From contig NZ_JARSBP010000002.1 of the NCBI RefSeq assembly GCF_029623955.1, forward strand, positions 992,001 to 1,056,000: a stretch of 64,000 bases of DNA, given 5' to 3'. Each line of letters starts with the position of its first letter. Within the stretch, counting starts at the first letter, position 1. Position numbers and translations under genes: made by a program. The stretch comes from Mycobacterium sp. 236(2023) (GTDB lineage: Bacteria; Actinomycetota; Actinomycetes; Mycobacteriales; Mycobacteriaceae). This document shows positions 49,445-56,822 of this stretch, piece by piece. The notes under the pieces were generated by a model, which worked only from the letters and a program-made list of their open reading frames with translations, searched no databases and was not told where the DNA came from.

Positions 49445-50095
49445 ATGAAGGCAATCAGTCGGGTGCTGATCGCGATGGCGACGGCCGTCGCGGCGTTGTT
49501 CGTGGGCACCGGCACCTCCCACGCGGGACTGGACAACGAGCTGAGCCTGGTCGACGGGCAAGGCCGAACGCTGACGATCCAGCAGTGGGACACGTTCCTA
49601 AACGGAGTGTTTCCGCTCGACCGCAACCGCCTCACCCGCGAGTGGTTCCACTCCGGTAAGGCGACCTACATCGTGGCCGGTGAGGGCGCCGACGAGTTCG
49701 AGGGCACGATGGAGCTGGGCTACCAGGTCGGCTTCCCCTGGTCACTGGGCGTCGCGATCAACTTCAGCTACACCACCCCGAACATCGCCTACGACGGCTA
49801 TGGCGCGGTGTACGACGGCACCGACCCGGACGGAGGTCTGTTGAACTCCATCGTGACTCCGCCGCTGCTGCCCGGTGTATCGATCTCGGCAGACCTCGGA
49901 AACGGTCCGGGTATCCAGGAAGTCGCGACCTTCTCGGTCGACGTCTCCGGCGCCGGCGGCTCCGTCGCGGTATCCAACGCCCACGGCACGGTGACCGGTG
50001 CGGCAGGTGGCGTGCTGCTGCGACCCTACGCGCGACTGATCTCGAAAAACGGCGACAGCGTCAGTACCTATGGAACTCCATGGAATATGAACTGA
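49445..50095 (+). CDS. MspA family outer-membrane porin
   Basis: The 216-residue precursor has a 27-residue signal peptide (cleavage after GTSHA) and a 189-residue mature protein, beginning GLDNELSLVDGQ as in MspA. Conserved stretches include QQWDTFLNGVFPLDRNRLTREW and the C-terminal GVLLRPYARLISKNGDSV...WNMN. MspA forms octameric channels for hydrophilic solutes across the mycobacterial outer membrane. The constriction region, mature residues about 87-106, differs strongly from MspA and is five residues longer. This gene points to a rapidly growing mycobacterium. Start ATG follows AGGGGAAAC. Confidence 0.95.
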   Translation: MKAISRVLIAMATAVAALFVGTGTSHAGLDNELSLVDGQGRTLTIQQWDTFLNGVFPLDRNRLTREWFHSGKATYIVAGEGADEFEGTMELGYQVGFPWSLGVAINFSYTTPNIAYDGYGAVYDGTDPDGGLLNSIVTPPLLPGVSISADLGNGPGIQEVATFSVDVSGAGGSVAVSNAHGTVTGAAGGVLLRPYARLISKNGDSVSTYGTPWNMN

Positions 50096-50111
50096 CACAA
50101 CGCTTCCCGCC

Positions 50112-50142
50112 GTCGGCCCCTGGTCTCGCGCCAGGGGCCGAC
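50112..50142 (+). terminator. Stem-loop terminator of the porin gene
   Basis: GTCGGCCCCTGG and its exact complement pair around a 7-nt loop, 17 bases after the porin stop codon. Confidence 0.85.
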
Positions 50143-50218
50143 TGGTGTCCGGACGCGCGCACCCACCGGAGATGTCGTCACATGGCCCTACTGGTTGGAT
50201 GATCAGTGGTAAAGGTTG

Positions 50219-52564
50219 ATGAACAGCTTCGTCGACGTGGGGGTTCGGCACGATCGGCTGTCGGACATGTGGAACGGGGGAGGCGCACTTGCTCATCACC
50301 GAACCGGCGGCGCTGATCGCGTGACCGACGGCGACGACCTCGTCCCCGTCGGGACGCCGATCGATCTCGACAACTGTGCCCGCGAGCCGATCCACATCCC
50401 GGGCAGCATCCAGCCGCGCGGTGTACTCGCCGTCGTTCGTGAGCCCGACTTCGAGGTCCGGCAGGTCAGCGCGAACGTCGACGAACTGCTGGGTCGTCCC
50501 GTGGATACCGTGCTCGGCAACCATCTGTCGGCACTGATGGGCGCCGACCAGGCGGCCCTCGTCGAGACAGCGGCGTCGATCTTCGGCGACCTGCATCGCC
50601 GCAACCCTGTCGAATGCTCGATCGACGTGCGGGGCGAGTTGCGCGAATTCGACGCGATCCTGCACCGCGAACCCGGCGGGGTACTGCTCGTCGAATTGGA
50701 GATCGCCTACGGTGAGCGCCCGTACTCGTTCCCGAACACCTACCAAGCCGTCCGCAGTTCGGTCGAGGAGCTCAATCAGGCCGCCACGCTGACCGAGCTC
50801 TACGACACCACCGCCCGGGCGGTGCGTGAACTCACCGGGTTCGACCGTGTGATGGTGTACCGCTACGACGAGGAGTACAACGGCGAGGTGGTCGCCGAGG
50901 CGAGGCGCGACGATCTCAACTCGTTTCTTGGCCTGCACTACCCGTCGACAGACATCCCGGCGCAGGCGCGGGCGCTGTACGAGAAGAACTGGTTGCGGCT
51001 CATCTCCGATGTCAGCTACGTGCCCGCTCCTCTCGTCCCGTCGATCGACCCGGCCGTCGGTACACCCCAAGACCTCACGCACGCGACGCTGCGCAGCGTC
51101 TCGCCGATCCACATCGAATATCTGCACAACATGGGTGTGCAGGCGTCGATGTCGATTTCGCTGCTGAGGCACGGAAAGCTGTGGGGGTTGATCGCGTGTC
51201 ACCACTACGCCGGTCCGCATGTGCCGCCGTTCGGTGCCAGGGCCGCCGCTGAGTTCCTCGGGTCCACGCTGTCGCTGCGCCTGGTCGACCAGTTCGAGGA
51301 CGACGAGCTGCACCGACGCCTCGATGCGCAGGCCATGCTGACAAAACTGACCGCCGCCACGATGGATGACAGAAAGCCGTTGACGGCGGCGCTGTTCGGG
51401 GCGCCCGATCTGCTCGATCTGGTGCCGGCCGACGGCGTCGTGGCCGACATCGGAGAAAACCGTCAGGTGCGCGGGACCATCCCGCCCGACGGGGTGGTCG
51501 CCGCGGTCGCTGCATGGGCCCGTTCCTCGGGGGCTGAGATCGCGTGGACCGAGAGCCTTTCGCGGACGCTGCCGGACCTGGACGTCGATCCTCGGCTGGC
51601 CGCCGGAGCGCTGGCCCTCAACCTCCCCGACGGCCAGTTCGTCGTGTGGTTCCGGCGCGAAGTGCTCCGCTCGGTCGACTGGGGCGGCGACCCGCACAAC
51701 AAGGCCATCGCCGTCAGTGAGGGTGACGAAGTCCGGCTCAGCCCCCGCAAGTCTTTCGAGCGTTGGCGCGAAACCGTGCGCGAGCGCGGCGAGCCGTGGA
51801 GGCAGACGGAGACCGACTCGGCCGACGCGCTACGGCGCCATCTGGTGGAGTCGCTCTATCAACGCACCCGTGGCGCATTGCGGGTTGCGGAGATAATGCA
51901 GCGCAGCCTGATCCCCGAAACGATTCCGACACTGACCGATTGGCACCTCACGGCCCACTACGAGCCTGCCGCGGGTGGTCGCGTCGGCGGCGACTGGTAC
52001 GACGCTTTCGAACTGCGCGACGGCCGGTTGGTCGTCGTGGTCGGCGACGTCGCCGGTCACGGCGTGACCGTCGCGGGGACGATGGCGCAGTTGCGAAACG
52101 CCCTGCGAGCGCACCTGTTCATGGGTGCCGCGCCCGGCGATGCGGTCAGCCAGCTCAACGATTTCGCCCTGCACATGCTGGTCGGTGCTTTCGCGACAGT
52201 GTTGGTGGCTCGGGTAGATCTTGGTTCGGGTGCAGTGGAAGCGACGTCGGCGGGGCACCTGATGCCGTATCTGACGAACTCGGCGCCGATCGCGGAGCCG
52301 GCACCGATTCGGTTGTCACCCCCGATCGGGGTCACCAGGGCGACATACGCACAGAGCGAGTTCGTCGTCGAGCCGGGACATGGTTTGGTCCTCTACTCCG
52401 ACGGGCTGGTCGAAAGGCGCGGCGAGGCGATCGACGACGGGCTCCACCGGCTGGCCACACGGCTCGGTGGCGCCGGTGACATGTCCGCGTCCGCGATCTG
52501 GACGGCGACGGCGGCCGGTTTCGTCGACGACGACGTCACCGTCGTCACGCTGCGCAGAGCCTGA
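50219..52564 (+). CDS. Bacteriophytochrome fused to SpoIIE/PP2C phosphatase
   Basis: The 781-residue protein has a PAS-GAF-PHY photosensory core and a phosphatase output. Cys53 in LDNCAREPIHIPGSIQPRG matches the biliverdin-binding Cys of bacteriophytochromes; the GAF domain keeps YPSTDIPAQARALY, SPIHIEYLHNMGV and LIACHH, the chromophore contacts; the PHY tongue has SPRKSFERW. From about 570 to 780 is a SpoIIE/PP2C domain with GGDWYDAF, GDVAGHG and DDDVTVV metal residues. No histidine kinase. It is likely a red/far-red-light-sensing serine phosphatase, probably acting on an anti-sigma antagonist. ATG at 50219 has AAAGG close before it; GTG at 50321 is an alternative. No haem oxygenase nearby. 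Confidence 0.92.
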   Translation: MNSFVDVGVRHDRLSDMWNGGGALAHHRTGGADRVTDGDDLVPVGTPIDLDNCAREPIHIPGSIQPRGVLAVVREPDFEVRQVSANVDELLGRPVDTVLGNHLSALMGADQAALVETAASIFGDLHRRNPVECSIDVRGELREFDAILHREPGGVLLVELEIAYGERPYSFPNTYQAVRSSVEELNQAATLTELYDTTARAVRELTGFDRVMVYRYDEEYNGEVVAEARRDDLNSFLGLHYPSTDIPAQARALYEKNWLRLISDVSYVPAPLVPSIDPAVGTPQDLTHATLRSVSPIHIEYLHNMGVQASMSISLLRHGKLWGLIACHHYAGPHVPPFGARAAAEFLGSTLSLRLVDQFEDDELHRRLDAQAMLTKLTAATMDDRKPLTAALFGAPDLLDLVPADGVVADIGENRQVRGTIPPDGVVAAVAAWARSSGAEIAWTESLSRTLPDLDVDPRLAAGALALNLPDGQFVVWFRREVLRSVDWGGDPHNKAIAVSEGDEVRLSPRKSFERWRETVRERGEPWRQTETDSADALRRHLVESLYQRTRGALRVAEIMQRSLIPETIPTLTDWHLTAHYEPAAGGRVGGDWYDAFELRDGRLVVVVGDVAGHGVTVAGTMAQLRNALRAHLFMGAAPGDAVSQLNDFALHMLVGAFATVLVARVDLGSGAVEATSAGHLMPYLTNSAPIAEPAPIRLSPPIGVTRATYAQSEFVVEPGHGLVLYSDGLVERRGEAIDDGLHRLATRLGGAGDMSASAIWTATAAGFVDDDVTVVTLRRA

Positions 52565-53229
52565 CACGCGCACGTTTCGTCTCTCAAATCCGCAGGTGCT
52601 CAAGGGTTTAGCGGTATCTCACAATCTCGCGGTGACTGTTGGTGCCGGGCAGGCGACGCACGTCGTGTGCAGCGCCCGTGACAGCTCTTCTGTCATTGCT
52701 TTGCTGTGTTAACGACATAAATTCACTTATGTGTAAATTTACCCGCCGCTGATCAAGTTGGATCTGCCCGAAGGTAAGCCCTTCGAAGAAGGTTGCTGCG
52801 TAACGTCGTTAACCGCTCAGATACGTGTGCTTCTTGATCGTTAAAGTGCAAGGAACTTTTATTAGCCTTCAGCTGCTGCTGGCAAAATTGACGCTATCAG
52901 CGTTTGCGAAGTTGCTGATGGGATTAGTGATACTGAAGTGATCAAAGCCGGAGGGGCCGGTGAAGCGGGTAGCTCGATTACAGCCTTTCAACAGCAACTT
53001 ATGTGACTGGCCATGATCATCGACTCAAACCGCATTTTGTCGTTTGCCGCGCCGGTGCGCGTGCATATTGCGCGAAAATGCTCGAAAAGGCGAAGTTAAC
53101 GAGCTTTGCTAAAGGTGCATTCATTAGAATTTGAAAAATTTTGCTATCGCCGAAGTCAACCGGACCCATATGCTTCCCTGGCGCCGGTGATCCGGCGAAC
53201 CAACATCGCATTTAATCCGGGGAGAACTC
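52565..53229. other. Long low-GC intergenic region
   Basis: These 665 bases are clearly less GC-rich than the surroundings. I see no gene or clear RNA. It contains an interrupted inverted repeat TAAATTCAC/GTGTAAATTTA near 52718-52741 and a small stem CGAAGG/CCTTCG near 52780. It holds the ribosome-binding site and possibly the promoter of the PE-PPE gene, perhaps with a long untranslated leader. Confidence 0.4.
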
Positions 53230-54540
53230 ATGGGAATCACTCTGCGCAAAACCGGTGTCGCCTGCGGCACCCTCTTTGCTTCGGCGGCCGTCGCGCTGTC
53301 CACCGCCACCGCGGGGCACGCGGCGAACCAGGCCCTCGTCATCGGCGGCATCTCGACACCGTCGATGAGCGACGTCATCATGGCTCCGCTGCTCGGCGGC
53401 ACTTTCAAGAACCAGCAGCGCGTGAGCATCAACTGGCCGGCCCAGGCGGGCCCGATGACCGGCAAGAACCACCTGACGCTCGGTCAGTCCATCAACGTGG
53501 GCAAGACCAACCTCACCACGCAGATCAATTCCTCGCTGGGACAACTCAAGGCCGGTGAAAAGGTCACCGTCGTCGGGCTGTCGGCTGGATCCCTCGTCGT
53601 CAACGAGGTGCTGCGCGATCTCGCGTCCAGCGCCACTGCGCCGGGCAAGGACAAGATCACGTTCGTCGTGGTCGCAGATTCCAGCCGCCAGAACATCATT
53701 GACGACAACGCCAAGTACAACAAGAAGTTCGACTACACCTACCGCCCCGCGCCCGAGACCAAGTACGACGTCATCGTCATCACGGGCGAGTACGACGGCA
53801 TGGCCGACTTCCCGGACCGCTGGTGGAACACACTCGCCGTCACCAACGCCATCGCCGGTGCCCTTTACCAGCACGTGCCCGTGATGTATGCAGACCTGTC
53901 GAAGGTGCCGGCCAAGAACATCGACGTCGACGTGAACTCGTTGGGCGGCAAGACGACTCACTACCTGGTTCCAGCCGAGAAGTTGCCGTTGGTGCGGATG
54001 TTCCCGTCGCTCGCGTCGAAGGAAGCCGAGCTCAAGGCGAAGATCGATGCGGCCTACATCCGCAACGATGCTCCCAAGGCTGCGCCGAAGTCTCTCGTCT
54101 CCGCGGCTCCCGTCGCCCTCACCGCGCCGACTGCACGGGTCGCGACCTTGGCTGCACCGGTCACCGCAGCCGCCGCTCCGGTCGTGGTCGCGGCGCCGGC
54201 CGCCGAAGCCACCACCAAGGCCACCAACGCGCGGGTCGTCTCCGGCTCGCCGGCCGAGGTGCCGAGCACCGCTGTGGCATCGCTGCGCGTTGCCGCCGAA
54301 GACGAGGTCAAGGTCGACGACAAGGCCGACGACAAGGCCGACGAGGCTGCCGTCGCGGAGAGCGCCGAAGCAGCCGCGGAAGCCGATGCAGCGGCCGAGG
54401 CCGAGGCAGCCGACAGCGACACCTCCGCCGTCTCGTCCTCGAACGGGGACGACGAGGACGGCGGGGAGTCCGATGACGCCGGCTCGACCGAGTCCGACTC
54501 ATCGAACGACAGCGGAACATCCGCAGGATCTTCGGAGTAA
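53230..54540 (+). CDS. Secreted PE-PPE domain protein with acidic tail
   Basis: The 436-residue precursor has a Sec signal peptide (cleavage after about residue 32, GHA), then a PE-PPE alpha/beta-hydrolase domain (about 34-260) with VVGLSAGSLV holding the serine nucleophile and EYDGMADFPDRW in the typical place. From about 275 the chain is Ala/Val-rich, and from about 355 to the end it is a low-complexity Asp/Glu/Ser tail. PE-PPE domain proteins are mycobacterial serine hydrolases/esterases in the envelope; one member is Chp2-like acyltransferase. GGGGAG precedes the ATG. No PE or PPE N-terminal domain and no ESX genes nearby. Confidence 0.88.
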   Translation: MGITLRKTGVACGTLFASAAVALSTATAGHAANQALVIGGISTPSMSDVIMAPLLGGTFKNQQRVSINWPAQAGPMTGKNHLTLGQSINVGKTNLTTQINSSLGQLKAGEKVTVVGLSAGSLVVNEVLRDLASSATAPGKDKITFVVVADSSRQNIIDDNAKYNKKFDYTYRPAPETKYDVIVITGEYDGMADFPDRWWNTLAVTNAIAGALYQHVPVMYADLSKVPAKNIDVDVNSLGGKTTHYLVPAEKLPLVRMFPSLASKEAELKAKIDAAYIRNDAPKAAPKSLVSAAPVALTAPTARVATLAAPVTAAAAPVVVAAPAAEATTKATNARVVSGSPAEVPSTAVASLRVAAEDEVKVDDKADDKADEAAVAESAEAAAEADAAAEAEAADSDTSAVSSSNGDDEDGGESDDAGSTESDSSNDSGTSAGSSE

Positions 54541-54561
54541 CCTCCCCGGGCTCCGCTGACC

Positions 54562-54591
54562 CGATGCCCCGGCCTTCTGGCCGGGGCATCG
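54562..54591 (+). terminator. Strong stem-loop terminator
   Basis: CGATGCCCCGGCC and its exact complement form a 13-bp stem with a TTCT loop, between the end of the PE-PPE gene and the convergent AraC gene. It can act on both strands. Confidence 0.85.
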
Positions 54592-54612
54592 TGGTATCTC
54601 CGGCAGGGCGCG

Positions 54613-55398
54613 TCACCCAGTGCGTGAGCGGGCGCCGGCATCCGGAAGATGAAGGGCGGTACCGCGACTGAGCAAGTCGGTGGCGGTCAGGCCGAACGTC
54701 GACTTGAAACGGTCCGCGAGATGTGACGGGCTCGCGAAGCCCGCATCGGCTGCGGCATCCGTCAGGTTCGTGCCCGCCGCGAGCGCGACGCCGACGCCGA
54801 TCAACCGCATCCATATCCGGTAGCGGCGAAGGCTGGTGCCGACGGCGGCGCGGAACAGGTGAAGGAAACGCGATTCCGACAGCCCGAGTTCGGCCGCGAG
54901 TTCTCGGGCCGCTGGTGCGCCGGCGGGATCCGCCGCGATCCGCGCGATGGCCTCAGCGATTCGTGGGTCGAGTCCGCGTCTCGACGCGGGCGCGGCGAGA
55001 TCAAGCCATCGCAGTGCCGAGGCGTCGTCACGTGGAACCTGCGCCAGCACAGCTGAATCGGCGTGTTCAGTGGCGAACTGACCCGTCGCCCCTGTGCATT
55101 TCGCGCGGCATCCAGCCACCCGGTCCGAGGACGCGTCGAAATAGCATGACACCAAGCCGCCGCCGTGCGTGTCGAGATGGTGGACGAGTCGCGGTGGAAT
55201 CAGAACGCTACGCGCCACGACCCGGCTCTTGCCGGAAGTGACCGTGAGATCGCCGTCGACGCCGACGGCCAGGCACCAGACGGACCCGGAATGAGGTTCG
55301 AGATTCAGGCTCGGACCGGCGTAGAGCGCCTGGCCCGGCCACAGCCACACCGCCGGATAGCAGGTTCGTGGAAGCGCCGAGACTTCCGCAGCTGTCAT
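54613..55398 (-). CDS. AraC family transcriptional regulator
   Basis: A 261-residue protein with an N-terminal cupin-like sensing domain (about 1-140) and an AraC helix-turn-helix pair at the C-terminus (ARELAAELGLSESRFLHLFRAAVGTSLRRYRIWMRL and LTDAAADAGFASPSHLADRFKSTFGLT). The ATG at 55398 is preceded by AGGAG. It is divergent from the DUF4345 membrane-protein gene, 33 bp away, which it may control. Ligand unknown. Confidence 0.88.
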   Translation of the reverse strand: MTAAEVSALPRTCYPAVWLWPGQALYAGPSLNLEPHSGSVWCLAVGVDGDLTVTSGKSRVVARSVLIPPRLVHHLDTHGGGLVSCYFDASSDRVAGCRAKCTGATGQFATEHADSAVLAQVPRDDASALRWLDLAAPASRRGLDPRIAEAIARIAADPAGAPAARELAAELGLSESRFLHLFRAAVGTSLRRYRIWMRLIGVGVALAAGTNLTDAAADAGFASPSHLADRFKSTFGLTATDLLSRGTALHLPDAGARSRTG

Positions 55399-55431
55399 GG
55401 TGATCTCCTGGACGTCAACTAGGAGGTTAGC

Positions 55432-55812
55432 GTGGTCGCCACTGTCGTCATTGCCGTCGCCGCGGTGTTCTTCGCGGGGATGGGGGTTTACGCGCTCGCC
55501 GTACCCGCCAGGTTGGTCGCTCCGTTCGGCATCACACTCGGGTCGGCGGCAGCGCGGTCGGAGGTTCGGGCCGTCTACGGTGGCTTCGGCCTGGCGATCG
55601 CGGCGATCCTCGTCCTTGCCGCCACCGACCAGGCACTGCGGACCGGCATCGTCGTCGCCGTCGGCGCAGCGCTGGCGGGGATGGCGTTCGGGCGGCTGAT
55701 CTCCGCGCTCGACGGCCCGACGCGCTTCTATCCCAACTGGTTCTACTTCCTCGTCGAATCTGTGGCTGCCGCAGCGTTGTTCGCGGTGCAGGGGGATCAG
55801 GGAATGAGCTGA
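55432..55812 (+). CDS. DUF4345 family membrane protein
   Basis: A 126-residue protein with four hydrophobic spans and the ARSEVRAVYGGFGLA region characteristic of DUF4345. GTG start with AGGAGG before it. The function of this family is not known. Divergent from the AraC gene; overlaps the alcohol dehydrogenase end by 16 bases. Confidence 0.78.
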   Translation: MVATVVIAVAAVFFAGMGVYALAVPARLVAPFGITLGSAAARSEVRAVYGGFGLAIAAILVLAATDQALRTGIVVAVGAALAGMAFGRLISALDGPTRFYPNWFYFLVESVAAAALFAVQGDQGMS

Positions 55813-56822
55813 ACCTTGAGGTGCTCTGCCGACCGGGAGAACGCCGCGGCGTAAGCCTGGGCCGCATCGTCCAACGGCATCGCACCGGTGAAGATCCCGT
55901 CCACGCGCAGGCGGCCCGCCTGCAGCAGGGGAATAAGTTCGGGCCACGTCTGCTGCACGGGCGCGGTGGTGAACCGGATCGTCAGGCTGCGCAGCAAGGC
56001 GACCAGTGCCGGTAGGGGATAGGGCTGCAGATCGTGCACCCCCACGACCGACAGCGTGCCACCGGTGCGCACACATGTCATGGCGTCGTCGAGGGACGTG
56101 TCCGTGCCGACGGCGTCGATCACCGCGTCGGCACCCAGTCCACCGGTGGCCTCCAGGACAGCCTGTGCGGCGGGGGTTTCCAGTGCCTGTGCGCCGACGG
56201 CGGTCGCGCGGGCGCGACGCGCCTCGACCGGGTCGACCGCGAAAACCCTTGCCGCCCCCAGGGTGAAGGCACTGCGTATTGCGCACTGACCGACCGCTCC
56301 CGCGCCGATCACCACCACGGTGCCCCCCATTGGGATGTCGGCCCGCTTGGCCGCGGCCCACCCGGTGGCGAGATTGTCGGTCAACAGCAGCGCCTGTTCG
56401 GTGTCGATACCGTCCGGGATCGCGAGGAGCTGGAAATCGGCGGCCGGCACCGCGAGGAGATCCGCCTGCGCGCCGCCGAGCAGACCCGAACCGAAGATCT
56501 GCGGACCGCGGACGCACTTCACCGGGTCCTGCGTGTCGCATCCCGCGCAGCGGCCGCATCCCGAGACCGATGACACCAGCACGCGGTCGCCGGAACGGAA
56601 ACCGGTGACCTCCGAACCGGTCTCGACGACCACGCCGACGGCCTCGTGGCCGATCGACACCGGTTGATCGATGGGATAGTGGCCCTCCAGGAAGTGCAGA
56701 TCCGATCCGCAGATCGCGGTGGCCGACACCTCCACGATGGCGCCGTCGGCCGCAGGCAGCTCCGGGTCGGGACGAGTGGCGACGCTGATCCGGCGCTCGC
56801 TGTCGATGACCACCGCACGCAT
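55797..56822 (-). CDS. Zinc-dependent alcohol dehydrogenase (MDR family)
   Basis: The 341-residue protein has the catalytic zinc site (TAICGSDLHFLEGHYP, GHEAVGVV), a structural zinc site (CGRCAGCDTQDPVKC) and the Rossmann motif VIGAGAVGQCAIRSA. It oxidises a secondary or primary alcohol with NAD(P). The ATG at 56822 shares one base with the stop of the upstream monooxygenase gene, so the pair is translationally coupled. A pathway alcohol to ketone to ester would be logical (inference). Confidence 0.88.
   Translation of the reverse strand: MRAVVIDSERRISVATRPDPELPAADGAIVEVSATAICGSDLHFLEGHYPIDQPVSIGHEAVGVVVETGSEVTGFRSGDRVLVSSVSGCGRCAGCDTQDPVKCVRGPQIFGSGLLGGAQADLLAVPAADFQLLAIPDGIDTEQALLLTDNLATGWAAAKRADIPMGGTVVVIGAGAVGQCAIRSAFTLGAARVFAVDPVEARRARATAVGAQALETPAAQAVLEATGGLGADAVIDAVGTDTSLDDAMTCVRTGGTLSVVGVHDLQPYPLPALVALLRSLTIRFTTAPVQQTWPELIPLLQAGRLRVDGIFTGAMPLDDAAQAYAAAFSRSAEHLKVQLIP

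Noticed and set aside
55399..56559. Open frame extending the AraC gene upstream by 387 codons
   Set aside because: It overlaps the DUF4345 gene and the alcohol dehydrogenase, has no motifs, and AGGAG before the ATG at 55398 sets the start.
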